In this document: positions 52,369 to 64,000 of the stretch, piece after piece | Layout: each line of letters starts with the position of its first letter | Numbering within the stretch: the first letter of the stretch is position 1 | Assembly (NCBI GenBank): GCA_964019415.1 | Contig: OZ025868.1 | Location: forward strand, 13,862,123 to 13,926,122 | Direction of reading: 5' to 3' | DNA: 64,000 bases | From: Ianthella basta | Taxonomy: Eukaryota > Porifera > Demospongiae > Verongiida > Ianthellidae | The notes under the pieces: model-generated | What the model was told of the DNA's origin: nothing | What the model saw: only the letters and a program-made list of their open reading frames with translations | Databases searched by the model: none | Made by a program: the position numbers and the translations under genes

Positions 52369-53063
52369 TTCCAGTGTCACTTTGTAACAACACTGAGGGA
52401 TATGAAGTGATACACATGTACAGTGCTCCTATATATCACTGGATGTGAGAGTATTGTAATGAATCAGTGTGTGTCACACAATTAACACAGTTACATTCAG
52501 TCCTCTAGCGAATGAAAGGATTGAAATGTTGACAGATGAGAATTGGTACATGATTTTGATTATCTATTCATTCATTCATATATGCACATGCATCAGTGTT
52601 CACTTCTTGCTGAGCAAAACAGTAACAGTGAGAGCCTCCTGCTGCACAACACTATGCATATTTTATATGATGATTGAGCCAACAAGTTCTGGGCTTAAAC
52701 AAGGTAGCATAAGGATTATAATTATGCTGCTCACAACACCCATTCTTGGATACCACTTAAAGCATCTGAAATATTCAAGTATTTAAGTCCGGCCCATGAG
52801 TCTGATATGTAGAAATTGATTGAGTTGCTTTGGTATAATAATATCCATATTATGCCTTCTGTTAGGTTGTGCCACAGAGTTCAAGTGGGAACATCATTAT
52901 TGCTGAACAAGCAACCTCCCAGTTACCTAGCTATGATAACAGATCAGCAACTGATCTCCAATATGAAGAACATGGTGGGGGTGCGACCAGCAGTAATGTT
53001 GTAATGGAGGCCAACCCTGCTTATCAGCCGCTGGAGGCAGCAGCTGCAGAACTCAGAGTCTGA

Positions 53064-53883
53064 TTATTATATTTAGAGATATCTTTGTTGACTCTGAAGG
53101 GAAGGATTGGTAAATTTAACATTGTGTATTCTTTTCATGCAGGGTACATTCATCTTGCAAACACTAATAATTACGCATATGCATGAATATTGAAACTATA
53201 GCTGCCATTTTGGCTGTGAAATCTTACATTATGGCTTGAATTTATATGAGGAAGCAAGGAGAGAATGTGTGAGAAAAGTGGCACTCGATCTCCACAGGCA
53301 CGACAGGCATCTAGACGTTTGTTGATGATGTTAATGATGGCTGTCAGAGAATGACAAGGTGATGAATGAGGCACTGATCAGATGGAGCCTATAAGAGTGA
53401 AAGGGTGGAGAAGTCAAAGATAATGAGAGCAGCATAAAAAGGGACAGCTAGGAAGAGGAGAGGAGCTAGAGCAGCTACTAGACACACCGACATTCCTAGG
53501 GGTCATGATCAGTGATGTGTGTACTTACCTTGACAGCCACACCCCCACTAGCAGTCTGTGGCCACTTGCACTTCCTTGCACAGCCTCGTGCCAATCACAG
53601 TCAATACATACTTGGACATGGGTATTCTTTGTCATTACTGAGCAGTCAAGAGTCAGAGTCTCACTTTCCCATTTTGAAGGCAGATGTATTGGACGTACAT
53701 AGCTAAGAGCCATGTAATGTACTCTTAGCATGCAATGCCATGAATGAGAGGTACATACAGGTAACGTGTTCATGCTTGTGAATGTATAACTTTCCTTTTC
53801 GGTCCACCGTACCCCACTATGTATACACTTTGTATACTGAATGAATAAACAATACATGTGCATCCAACCGTCCATTTGTGGTA
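53064..53883. mobile_element. R7 3' flank, family b, with reverse-transcriptase relic
   Basis: Almost identical to 37940-38611. The rt relic lies near 53310-53520. The block ends where the LINE begins. Confidence 0.55.
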
Positions 53884-56800
53884 AAAGTTGGAAAGTTGGA
53901 AGAGGGGAGCGTGATTTTTTAGCGATGGAACCTGTGTCGGAGGGGCACAGGTGAAAGCTACTGGTGAGGTGGCAGGGGGAGGGGAAGAAGAGGGATTGTT
54001 TGCAGATGTTGGGACCAGAGGTGAGGGGAGGTTGAGTATGATGTGTTGGAATGTTTGTGGGTGGGGAAGAGGTGGTGGTGAAATGGAGAAAATGAGGGAA
54101 GGGCATGATATGAGGGCAAAGGTGATAGATTTCTACAAGCCAGATGTGGTGGCATTGGTGGAAACTTGGTTGAGGGGAGAGGAGGAGATTGCTGTGGAAG
54201 GATATAGGTGGTTTGGGCGGAATAGAAGAAACCTCCATAGGAAGGCAGTGAGGGGTTCAGGTGGGGTTGGTCTGTTGGTTCGTGAAGAGGTGCTGGAGAA
54301 GTGGGCAGTGGAAGTCATAGACGCAGACATTGAGGATATTCTATGGGTGAAGTTAAGTCAAGGGAATGAAGACACTCTGATATTGGCAGCATGCTACATC
54401 CCACCTGAGTCCTCAAGCCGGGGACAGGGGGCAGAGGAAACCCTCCAGCTGCTATCTGAACAGGTGGCAAAGTTTTGCTCACAGGGGCCTCTGATAATCT
54501 GTGGAGATTTCAACGCTAGATGTGGGGAACTTAATACAGACAGGGATGGCATCCCTCCTAGAAAAGTGATTGATGGGGTGAAGAACAGTCAAGGCGAAGC
54601 ATTGGTGGACTTCCTCCGAAGTACAAGTATGACAGAGGTGAATGGGAGGAAGGGAAGGGATGCATTCACTTGTGTCTCTGGCAAGGGATGTTCAGTGGTC
54701 GACTACTGCCTGGTCAGCAAGGAGAATTTCCATATCATTGAAAATTTCAAGGTGACAACCATGTCAGAGAGTGTGGAGGAGATGGATTGCAGAGGGGTGG
54801 TCACTAGAACACCTGACCACTCCCTTATGAGCTGGGAGGTTGCAACTGACTGGGTTAGTGGGATGGAAGAAGGCAAGGAGGAAGGTGAACTTAAAGATGG
54901 CATGGTAAAGCGGTACGCGGTCCCAGAGGGATACTTGGAAGGTGAGGTGGAGAGGGTGAGGTTGTTGACGGATAAAGTGGAAACAGCAGGGAATGACCAG
55001 GAAGTGATTGATGAAATATACGGAGAATTGACAGAGATGATGAGACAGGGATTGGTAGAGATGAAGGTGAAGAGAGGTAAAGGTGGGCAACCATGGTTCA
55101 CCAAAGAGATTGCCAAACTGAGGAAGGCTTTCCACAGGGCAGAGAGAGAGTGGTTGGAGTGTAATGGTAGTGATGCAAAGAGGGGGAAAAGGAGAGACTA
55201 TGTTGAGAAGAGAAGGGAATATAAGAAAGCAGTGAGTAGAGCGAAGAGAAGTTTTGATGAAAGCAGACGAAATGAACTGGATAGAGTGATAAGAAATCCT
55301 AAGAAGTGGTGGAGAATGGCAAGAAAGCTGGGCTTGACAAACGGTAAAAAAAAGAGGAGTGACATTGGTAAGGTATATGATGAGCTGGGTGTGGTGAGAC
55401 AGGGTAAGGAAGCCGTAGGGGTATGGAAGAGATACTTTCAAAATGTGTTGAATGAGGGGGGAAGATCAGAGGTTCAGGGAGATGAAGGGGGAGAAGAGGT
55501 AAATGGGGGGAATGAATTGTTAAATGAAGATGTGACAAGAGAAGAAGTGAAGCAGGCTTTGGACACTTTGAAGCGGAAAGCAGCCCCTGGGAGTGATAGG
55601 CTAACGGCTGAAATGGTATGCAGTGATGTCCTGGTGGATTTTTGGTGTAGCCTCTTCAGTTGGTGCTGGAAGAATGGGATGGTTCCCTCGGAATGGCGAA
55701 GAAGCACCGTGGTCCCCATACCAAAGAGGAGTAGAAGTGGGGTATGCAAGACAGAGGATTTCCGGGGCATTTCATTACTGCCAGTTGCTTATAAGGCGAT
55801 GTGCAGTATTGCTCAGAATAGGTTGGTGCATGTAGTTGAAGAAAGGAAGCTGGTGGCAGAGGAGCAGGGAGGGTTTAGAAAAGGAAGAGGGTGCAGAGAT
55901 CAGTTAATGACTTTGGTATTATTGGGGCAGGTGAAAGCAGTGACAAAGACAGGGATGTTTGCCAGTTTTATTGACTTTAAGAAGGCATATGACAGGGTGG
56001 ACAGAGGGAAGTTGTGGAGGTGTTTAGAGGGAATGGGGTTAGGAGGTCGCCTCTCAGCTTTCCTAAAGGCAGTTTATGAGGATGTGAGTTGTGAAGTGAA
56101 GGTGGGAGAGGGACGAAGTGAACCTTTCAAAGTAACATGTGGGTTGAGACAGGGATGCATCCTTTCGCCACTGTTATTCTCCTTGTATATCAATTCACTG
56201 ATAACTAAGCTGAAAGAGGCAGGAGTGGGGGTAAAGTGCAGGGGTCAGCTAATCTCAGTGTTGTTGTATGCAGATGACGCAGTGATTCTTGCAGAGGATG
56301 AAAAATCTATGAAGCATGGGTTGAACACATTAGTAGAATGGTGTAATGAATGGTCAGTTGAAGTGAATGTGGAAAAATGCGGGGTAATGCATGTGAGAAG
56401 GACAGGTATGAAAAGGACGGAGGAGAAGTTTGATGTTGGAGGTGAAGAGATTGCAGTGGTGCAGGAGTACAAGTATCTTGGGTGTGTGATTGATGAGCAC
56501 CTGCAAGGTACGAGAATGGTGGAGGAGAGAGGAAAGGCGGGAGCAAGAGCACTAAGTGACTGGCTCAGAAGGTGCAGGGCCACTGTGGGGGAAGTGAGAG
56601 GAGCTACCTTTGTGAGGCTGATGGAATCTCTCGTTGAGTCTGTGCTATTGTATGGGGCAGAGGTATGGGGTTGTGGAGCACAACTCGGGCCAGTTGAAAA
56701 TGTGCAGATGCGGGCGGCAAGAATCTTTTTAGGGGTGGGGAGACTACACCCTTTGGTCTCCCTGCAATTTGAGATGAACATGCTACCAATGAAATGGGTG

Positions 56801-57595
56801 GCAATGAAGAGAAGTATTGAGTTCTGGGTACAGGTAATGAGGATGACTGATGGCAGGTTATTGAAAGTTGTGATGCTTGAAGCCTTGGAAGTAGGGTGTA
56901 AAGTACGGTGGGTGAAAGAGCTACAACAAAGTTTGGTGAGGTTCAAATGGAAGGGGTTAGATGCTGAGGCCGTGAGTGGGTTGACATTGAAAGAAGTAAA
57001 GCAGGTGTTGAAGGACATAGCATGGAGGGAAGTGAGAGAAGTATGGAGGGAAGCAGCTAGGGAACGGCCAAAGCTGGAAGTGATTGGGAGTTTAATGGAT
57101 GCTGAATGCAAGGCGCGGTGTGTGGAGATAGAGTGTAAGATGCAAAGGAGGATGATGGTGAAACTACGAGGGGGAACAGCAGAATTAAGGGTAGAAACTG
57201 GCAGATGGTGTGGGTTAAGTAGGGGCGAACGACTTTGTAAGAACTGTGACAGTGGTGAAGTGGAAGATGTCAAGCACTTTGTGTGCCGGTGTGTATTTGT
57301 GGCAGAAGAGAGGAGAGAAATGGCAAGGCTGATGAATGAGATAGTGGTGGGATGGGAGAGCATGAAGGATGATGACAGGGTGATATGGGTACTGGAGGAG
57401 GCATGCAAAGATGGAAGAGTGCGGAAGGCGCTGCAGAGGATGTGGCAGAAAAGGACAAGCTGCCCTTAAAGAACTATGCCCATTGTGATTCTTTTGACAC
57501 TGTTACATTTAATTATATTATAGTGCTGCATGGGGCTGACACCCTAGTGTTTGTATTATACAACACGGTGCACTTAAATAATAATATATAATAAT
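53884..57595 (+). mobile_element. Apparently full-length APE-type LINE (non-LTR retrotransposon)
   Basis: The left border is set by comparison with 38611, where flank identity ends after ccatttgtggta. The right border lies in a taata-rich tail (57570-57595) before gtgtgtgtctgtgt, which again matches the paralogue. The element has a short leader, one long ORF, and a 3' UTR of about 120 nt. No LTRs. No separate ORF1 is visible, so the 5' end may be truncated. Confidence 0.88.
53951..57469 (+). CDS. LINE protein: AP-endonuclease, reverse transcriptase, C-terminal zinc finger
   Basis: 1172 residues in one unbroken frame. The N-terminal endonuclease has CWNVCGWG (Asn 34), LVETWL (Glu 71), GDFNARCG (Asp 186, Asn 188) and TPDHSLMSW. 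The central reverse transcriptase has KAAPGSDRLTAEMV, GGFRKGRGCRDQL, FIDFKKAYDRVD, LRQGCILSPLLF and the catalytic YADD (Tyr 773 to Asp 776). The C-terminal finger CKNCDSGEVEDVKHFVCRC starts at Cys 1096. It nicks target DNA and copies its own RNA there. With all catalytic motifs present and no stop, the copy is young and possibly active. The coding strand is very purine-rich, unlike the receptor exons. The CR1/Jockey-like group is likely, exact clade unassigned. The first Met is a choice; 30 or 31 would also precede the endonuclease. Confidence 0.95.
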   Translation: MKATGEVAGGGEEEGLFADVGTRGEGRLSMMCWNVCGWGRGGGEMEKMREGHDMRAKVIDFYKPDVVALVETWLRGEEEIAVEGYRWFGRNRRNLHRKAVRGSGGVGLLVREEVLEKWAVEVIDADIEDILWVKLSQGNEDTLILAACYIPPESSSRGQGAEETLQLLSEQVAKFCSQGPLIICGDFNARCGELNTDRDGIPPRKVIDGVKNSQGEALVDFLRSTSMTEVNGRKGRDAFTCVSGKGCSVVDYCLVSKENFHIIENFKVTTMSESVEEMDCRGVVTRTPDHSLMSWEVATDWVSGMEEGKEEGELKDGMVKRYAVPEGYLEGEVERVRLLTDKVETAGNDQEVIDEIYGELTEMMRQGLVEMKVKRGKGGQPWFTKEIAKLRKAFHRAEREWLECNGSDAKRGKRRDYVEKRREYKKAVSRAKRSFDESRRNELDRVIRNPKKWWRMARKLGLTNGKKKRSDIGKVYDELGVVRQGKEAVGVWKRYFQNVLNEGGRSEVQGDEGGEEVNGGNELLNEDVTREEVKQALDTLKRKAAPGSDRLTAEMVCSDVLVDFWCSLFSWCWKNGMVPSEWRRSTVVPIPKRSRSGVCKTEDFRGISLLPVAYKAMCSIAQNRLVHVVEERKLVAEEQGGFRKGRGCRDQLMTLVLLGQVKAVTKTGMFASFIDFKKAYDRVDRGKLWRCLEGMGLGGRLSAFLKAVYEDVSCEVKVGEGRSEPFKVTCGLRQGCILSPLLFSLYINSLITKLKEAGVGVKCRGQLISVLLYADDAVILAEDEKSMKHGLNTLVEWCNEWSVEVNVEKCGVMHVRRTGMKRTEEKFDVGGEEIAVVQEYKYLGCVIDEHLQGTRMVEERGKAGARALSDWLRRCRATVGEVRGATFVRLMESLVESVLLYGAEVWGCGAQLGPVENVQMRAARIFLGVGRLHPLVSLQFEMNMLPMKWVAMKRSIEFWVQVMRMTDGRLLKVVMLEALEVGCKVRWVKELQQSLVRFKWKGLDAEAVSGLTLKEVKQVLKDIAWREVREVWREAARERPKLEVIGSLMDAECKARCVEIECKMQRRMMVKLRGGTAELRVETGRWCGLSRGERLCKNCDSGEVEDVKHFVCRCVFVAEERREMARLMNEIVVGWESMKDDDRVIWVLEEACKDGRVRKALQRMWQKRTSCP

Positions 57596-57609
57596 ATATG
57601 TGTGTGTGT

Positions 57610-58475
57610 CTGTGTCTGTGTGTCAACTCAGCCTATGATGATATACTGGCCATGTCTGCCACTCTTTGCAATCCTACTGTAAGTCAGCTTCCAGTACCAC
57701 TGGTAGTAGCACTGAGGGATATGAGGTGATGCACAGTGCTCCTCTATCACTGACTGTGAGAGATGAAATGAGTCTGTTTAATTGTGCTACACAGCAAGGA
57801 CATGCACAGTCCATTAGTGCAAGCTTTAGATATGACCAAAATGCTGCCAAATTGGAAATGACACATAATTCTGAGTATATATGGGCATAATTGTGCATCC
57901 GCTTCCTGGATGAGCAAAACTTGTGATACTTCTGTCCATTTTCTTGTCTTTCCAACTTCATATTATATATTTGCATGACATTGTACCAACCTCAGTCTCT
58001 TAATCTGCATTTTCCCAGTAAGGAAATAGTGCTCAACATGAATAATGTTTTTCCAAGGGCAAAATATGAAATGAGACATTGCCAACTAGTTCAAATTCCT
58101 AAGCTTAAACATAAATAGTACAGTATAGGTTATTCAATAGACCCAACGTCAGAGGCTGGTTTAACTCATGAGACTGACATGTACCAAGATATTGCGAATA
58201 ATTTATGCACTATTATAAATTTCATTTCTTTTCTGTTATTCTTGTGATGCAAAGTTCAAGTGTGGATATAATTAATGCTGATAGACCACTCTCCCAGCTG
58301 CACCATTCTGATGATAGGTCAGCAACTGAACCACAGAATGAAGAACATAGTGGGGGGGGGGGGGGGGGTGACCAGCAGTGATGTTGTAAGGGAGGACAAC
58401 CCTGCATTTTAGCCACTTGGAGACAGCTGCAGCAGATCTCAACACTGGAACAATAGAGTCTGTTTTGTCCACAAA
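57610..58475 (+). pseudogene. Orphan tail A exons after the LINE
   Basis: Paralogue of 38861-39600. It has SAYDDILAMSATL, then a one-base deletion before EGYEVMHS, and a last exon from 58255 whose acceptor AG is mutated to AA (shared with 39480). A poly-G run of about 17 (58352-58368) interrupts the last exon, and the NPAY codons are altered (ccctgcattttag). Confidence 0.65.
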
Positions 58476-59080
58476 GGGAACACTTAATCAATATGCACAT
58501 GCATGAATATTGATAATAGCTGCCATTATGGTTGTTGAATCATAGAATATAGCTTGAGTTGATATAAGGAAGGAAGGAGAGAATGTGTCAGGGAAGTGGC
58601 ACTCAATCTCCACAGGCAGGCACGATATAGGCATCTTGACGTTTGCTGATGATGATAATGATGGCTGAGACAGAAGAGGCATTTCAGTGCTATGTGCATG
58701 GAGACGATGCATGAGGCACTGACCAGATGGGGCCTAAGAGTGGAATTGGAAGACGTCAAAGGTACAGAGAGTAGTGAGAAAGAGGGTGGAGTGTCAGGTA
58801 ATGATTGGAGAGAACAGTTAGAGCAATCTCGATAATTTTATCTTGCAAGTTTTAAATTGTCTTCTGAGCAGGCCCTTCAATTTGTCTCTTGTTAAGGCTA
58901 AAAGTTGCTAGCGAAAATTTAGTGGTCATTTCAATACTGTATTGCCCTTGGCATCATGAAATGATTGAATGGTGAATTGAAATTTAATATTATGGAATTA
59001 GTCCTCAATACAATATTATGCTACGCGCAAACCTTGAATCTGTGCAAAGCTGCAATCTTTTGTATTGTGTGTGATATATC
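58476..59080. mobile_element. Family b flank with reverse-transcriptase relic, then unique sequence
   Basis: 58500-58830 repeats the rt-relic flank (gacgtttgctgatgatgat). From 58830 to 59080 nothing is recognised. Confidence 0.45.
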
Positions 59081-59275
59081 CACCTGTGTGTTACCGAGTT
59101 ATACTTTCTACAACATGTCAGCAATCACTGTACATGCATAATTTGATTGTAACAAGTGATTGTTGGTTGAACTGAAGTCACTTCAGTCTAGCACAGTCTA
59201 CATAATCTCAGTCACTTCATGCAACATAGCAGGATGCAGCTGCAGCATATGTCATGTGACATCAATTCACTGGAA
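59081..59275 (+). pseudogene. Degenerate FN3 exon before R8
   Basis: Follows the receptor FN3 exon (tgtgtgttaccgagttatactttctacaacatg; then cacagtctacataatctcagtcacttcatgcaacat) with several indels and stops. No signal or Ig exon is found upstream. Confidence 0.65.
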
Positions 59276-59371
59276 AGACGTGAGATGATCTGAATGCATT
59301 TATGCTCTTTAGTTATGAACAAGGAGCGTAGTATTCTGTTTCAAAGTACATCTCTTCTTGCTTACAAGCTC

Positions 59372-59432
59372 ACTCAGATGCAGAGGATCTGTTGAAACTA
59401 CATTTCGATGTCATTTTCAATGTGGGATTTTG
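59372..59432 (+). pseudogene. Decayed copy of the alternative membrane exon start
   Basis: actcagatgcagaggatctg resembles the start of the exon at 59500 (attcagagcaagaggatgta) and the similarity continues for about 60 nt (gaaactac, ttcaatgtggg). It is a local duplication. Confidence 0.45.
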
Positions 59433-59499
59433 AACTTTTCTAGGTGAATACACAGTTTCACTTGCATATTCAAATCTTCTTGTCTACTTGTCCATTCAG

Positions 59500-61050
<1,551 letters not shown>

Positions 61051-61840
61051 AGATATCTTTGTTGAATCTGAAGGGAAAGAGCATTTTGTATTCTTTTCCA
61101 TGCATGCAGGGTACATTCATCCTGCGAGCATTAATAATTATGCATAATTATGAATAATGAAACTAGCAGCTATTTTGTTTGTGAAATCATATAATATGGC
61201 TTGAGTTATTATCAGGAAGCAAGAAGAGAATGTGCCAGGGAAGTGGCACTCTTCACAGTCACGATAAGCATCATGATGTTTGCTGATGATGCTAAAGATG
61301 GCTGTGAAAGAAGAGGCATTGCAGTAAAATGAGGAGGCGACCGAATGGGATTCACTGATCAGAATAGGCCTAAGCGAAAGGGTGGAAGAAGTCGAAGGTA
61401 ATGAAAGTAGCGAGAAAGAGGGTAGAGTGTCAGGTAATGATTGGAAAGGAACTGTTAGAGCAGGTAGACATGATTAAATACCTAGAGGTCTTGATCAGTG
61501 ATGCGCGTACTTGCCCTTGACACCCACACCCCCAAAAGCATTCTGTGGCCACTTGCACTTCCTTGCACAGACTCCTGCCAACCACAATTAATGCATACTA
61601 TGATACGGGCATTCTTTGATACCGAACAGTCATGGGTGAGAGTCTCACGTTCCTGTTTCAGCTCAAGTATCAGTTCATGTGTAATTTTGAAATGAAGTAA
61701 GGTTCACTGAAAGGCAACCCATGGATTTTGGGAGCTCAAGATCTGGAGCTGCATTGATGGTCGCCTGGTCTACCATAATATAGCTATGTAGGTTGCCGCT
61801 GGGATGAGAACTTCTTCAATTTCAACTTCAACTGGCAGAG
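61051..61840. mobile_element. R8 3' flank with reverse-transcriptase relic
   Basis: Contains atgtttgctgatgatgctaaagatgg at about 61276 (FADDAKDG) and, further on, a tract matching EQVDMIKYLE around 61460-61485. Same family as behind R2, R4, R5 and R7. Confidence 0.55.
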
Positions 61841-62094
<254 letters not shown>

Positions 62095-62342
62095 CTAGGA
62101 GAGGGGGAGGGAAATGTAGTAATAAGCAGTTACTTTGCAACTACATACCATAGTTACACCAGCAGCTAGTTAACCCATCAAACAAATTATTATTCCCTTA
62201 TTTTTCACTTATTAGTTTAGCCTAGTGTAACTGGTCATTGGTGGAGTGCACTGATGGAAGTTCAGGAGTATCCAAAGTAGCTAGCAATCATAATTGAAGG
62301 TGATGAAGCACTTCACATAACGTTTTGAAACATTTTGTGAAG

Positions 62343-62369
<27 letters not shown>
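62343..62369. repeat. (CA)n microsatellite upstream of R9
   Basis: 13 CA units at the class II upstream position, far shorter than before R3 and R5. Confidence 0.9.
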
Positions 62370-62373
<4 letters not shown>

Positions 62374-62569
62374 TAGGAACACAGCTAGGCCTAAATCTGC
62401 ATGGTGATGCAACACCACAAGAATCAATATCTTAGCTACATGTTCCATACAAAAGACACTATCAGTCCATGGATGTGTGTAAGATAGCTATTTTCATTAG
62501 CGGTGACCGTGATTACTATACCTACTACAATGAGTTCGATCGTATATCGTATAATTATGAGTCTTAATT

Positions 62570-62665
62570 GGCTAGTATATTTATAGAGGCCTGGGCTGGA
62601 ATGAAGCCGGGCTCGAATAGAGGCCGTGTCAACCAGAAATAGAGGCCTGCGGGCGTCTATTCGGA
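62570..62665 (+). promoter_or_regulatory. Class II upstream block with TATA-like site and inverted repeat (R9)
   Basis: A tatatttatagaggcctggg segment is followed by cgaatagaggc (62613) and its near complement gcgtctattcg (to 62662). Matches the blocks of R3 and R5. Confidence 0.42.
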
Positions 62666-62919
62666 CATCATGTGCAAAAGTATGTTGCCGGAAGATGCAC
62701 ATGTCCTGCTCTAGCTGACCCACACCCTGGATTGCTATGTAGGGGCCTCACTCTGCGCCTTTCAGTAGCTGCTTTTAGTCTGCGGTTCATTACGCTAGCA
62801 ATTTCTTGTGATAGCTAGCTAGCCATTAATATAGAAGCGGCTGAGCTGCGTAGCTGGTATAATTTGTACAGCTACAAAGTTTAAATAGCTAGCTATAGGA
62901 AGCAGGAAGTCCGAGTATC

Positions 62920-62980
62920 ATGGACATCCGTTACCGCAGGCGGACCAGAGCTTCATCATACACTGGACCTCAGTTCGCAG
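62920..62980 (+). promoter_or_regulatory. Upstream ORF of R9, diverged
   Basis: It starts MDIRYRRRTRAS like R3 and R5, but a deletion changes the phase at the donor (62980|62981). After splicing, the frame no longer ends at the receptor ATG; it overlaps it and ends within the Ig exon. The stop-restart layout of R3 and R5 is thus lost here. Confidence 0.45.
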
Positions 62981-63085
62981 GTACGTAGATCCCTAGCTAT
63001 AGCTACGTAGACGTACAATTGTACTTGGTCAGTGGCTCATTCAAAGAAGTAACCAAAATGATTTCTTTATTTATTTCTACAGATA

Positions 63086-63679
63086 ATGCTACTCCTCACT
63101 GTTTACACTGTACTGGTGTTATATGGTGCCTGGATTCACGTTGTGGCTGTGGACTCGAGTTAGTAGTCTACATAGCTACAGCTAGCTAACGTTTGTTTTA
63201 AAAAGTGTATAATATCTAAGCTGACAATGGCATCCAGACTGCCTACTGTAAAAATTTATACCTGCATTTTGTTGTTTAGTTCATAAAACATTATAAGGGT
63301 TTGTGTTATGGATTTATTGCCATTATGTACATGAATGCTTGTTTGCTCTTGTCAGTAACTCTAGATGTATCGGGTGAAGCTGTACCAATTGATATCCCTG
63401 GTGTATACATTGTACCAGAGAATGAGGATGTTACCTTTACCTGCAACAGTAGCATACAGAATGTTTTTCCATTTTGGAGGGTAGACTTGAAAGTCCTAGG
63501 CAGCATTACTGGATTTGTTGATAGTACACAAGTTTCTTCTCTGCCAAGCGTGAGCTCACAAGGGGGTCGCAATCCAACAAGCTTCACTGTTCACAACATT
63601 TCATCAAAGAGCAATGGATCATTTGTGGAATGCATGTCTGGATTCTCAGGAATATCCAATGCAACAATCTTAGTAGAAG
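63086..63679 (+). CDS. R9: Ig receptor, first two coding exons (class II), continues beyond the window
   Basis: Exons 63086-63158 (MLLLTVYTVLVLYGAWIHVV signal peptide) and 63356-63679 (Ig domain: TFTCNSS, FWRVD, FVECMSG) join in frame with phase 1. The donor at the signal exon is gactcga|gttagt. The Ig exon is eight codons shorter than in R3 near its end (STAKGLRF region). The FN3, membrane and tail exons are expected past position 64000. Closest relatives are R3 and R5. Confidence 0.75.
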
Positions 63680-64000
63680 GTGAGAACTTGTATGTACCTA
63701 TCAATCACATGCAGTAAAATCTGTATTGCTATTTACATAGCTACAGCATCCATCATAATTTGTATATCTTTGAGGAAGAGGGTGCAGAACATAGAGCACG
63801 GCTATGCCAATTAACCTAGATGAGTCAGCTTCCGAATTTAACCATTGTGGTTCACTGTTGTGTGTGAATGCAACAAAATGGCCTGGGCTATGTCTACTTT
63901 TAATTGATGATGTTATTGGCGTCAGCGTATAAAAATGGAGACAGGAATAGTAGTCGGCTATGCAAGACTAGTGGTGTATGTACATATTGTATTGACATCG
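63680..64000. other. Start of the R9 Ig-FN3 intron
   Basis: Begins like the R3 and R5 introns (tatcaatcacatgcag, then gaggaagagggtgcagaacatag) but lacks the inverted-repeat element at that point and instead follows the R4 intron (gtgtgaatgcaacaaaatgg). No coding exon before the window end. Confidence 0.55.

Larger units (their letters stand above)
48556..53063 (+). pseudogene. R7: receptor copy broken by a frameshift, a transposon and an assembly gap (class I)
   Basis: The signal exon (48556-48628) and Ig exon (48838-49167, TFTCNSS, LWKVD, YVECSAQG) are intact. The FN3 exon (49632-49935) has a 4 nt insertion (atat in gaggttatatacttc) that breaks the frame after VCYHVEV. The membrane exon starts at 50071 and is split near 50158 by an insertion, with its second half at about 51622-51670. 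The basic exon is 51799-51826 (donor gtgaat). From 51830 the flank follows R6 (tail B type), then jumps. After the N gap the sequence is tail A (from 52369), with a last exon 52878-53063 whose end is lost by a deletion (AELRV stop instead of DYYI). The ITAM exon would lie in the gap. R7 is thus a hybrid of the two tail types, and not functional as a whole. Confidence 0.8.

Noticed and set aside
53525..57458. Long minus-strand ORFs over the LINE, up to 387 aa
   Set aside because: Shadow frames of a purine-rich coding strand; rich in Ser, Pro, Thr and Leu with no domain, while the plus frame has all LINE motifs.

Overview
The window looks like animal genomic DNA. Genes have several short exons with GT-AG introns and consistent intron phases, dinucleotide microsatellites are frequent, and retrotransposon and DNA-transposon debris is common. 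I think a sponge (demosponge) or another early-branching invertebrate is most likely, because Ig and FN3 receptors with short introns sit next to APE-type LINEs. That is inference; no species marker is present.

The core of the window is a head-to-tail tandem array, all on the + strand, of about ten copies of one receptor gene family, called R0 to R9 here. A full copy has these exons in order: a signal-peptide exon (phase 1 exit), one Ig-like exon (phase 1-1), one cysteine-rich FN3 exon (1-1, 300 nt in the intact copies), a transmembrane exon (1-2, usually 130 nt), a tiny basic stop-transfer exon (2-0), and a cytoplasmic tail. There are two tails. Tail A has an exon with two tyrosine motifs spaced YxxI-x6-YxxI, an exact ITAM pattern, plus a last exon with NPAYQPL and a C-terminal YYI. 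Tail B is one proline-rich exon with EYAEI, EYSTV and GYATV. Only my reading of the splice sites supports the joined genes, but every junction keeps the frame in R1, R2, R3 and R4.

Layout: end of an unrelated exon (1-75); R0 tail relic (1.13-1.31 kb); R1 (2.3-5.9 kb, tail A, intact); R2 (7.9-10.9 kb, tail A, intact); R3 (12.7-18.1 kb, tail B, intact, with a 1.3 kb inverted-repeat element in an intron); transposon-rich spacer (18.2-27.6 kb) holding a divergent SAR1-like GTPase gene (24.2-25.1 kb); R4 (27.8-31.8 kb, tail A, intact); R5 (33.3-37.9 kb, tail A, stop codon in the Ig exon); orphan tail exons (38.8-40.4 kb); R6 (42.4-44.1 kb, short tail, with a tail B relic behind it); R7 (48.6-53.1 kb, broken by a frameshift and a transposon; 200 N gap at 52.17-52.37 kb); full-length-looking LINE (53.9-57.6 kb); orphan tail exons (57.6-58.5 kb); R8 (59.5-61.05 kb, a different transmembrane exon plus tail A but no ectodomain found); R9 (63.1 kb to past the window end; signal and Ig exons only).

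Upstream regions fall into two families. Class I (R1, R2, R6, R7) has a non-coding exon ending ctacag|gtacgt, and R2 and R7 have a conserved 65-codon upstream ORF. Class II (R3, R5, R9) has a TATA-like block, an inverted repeat, and a 27-codon upstream ORF that in R3 and R5 ends exactly on the receptor start codon. Together the array resembles the activating/inhibitory receptor clusters of animal immunity and allorecognition. That role is inference from architecture and motifs.
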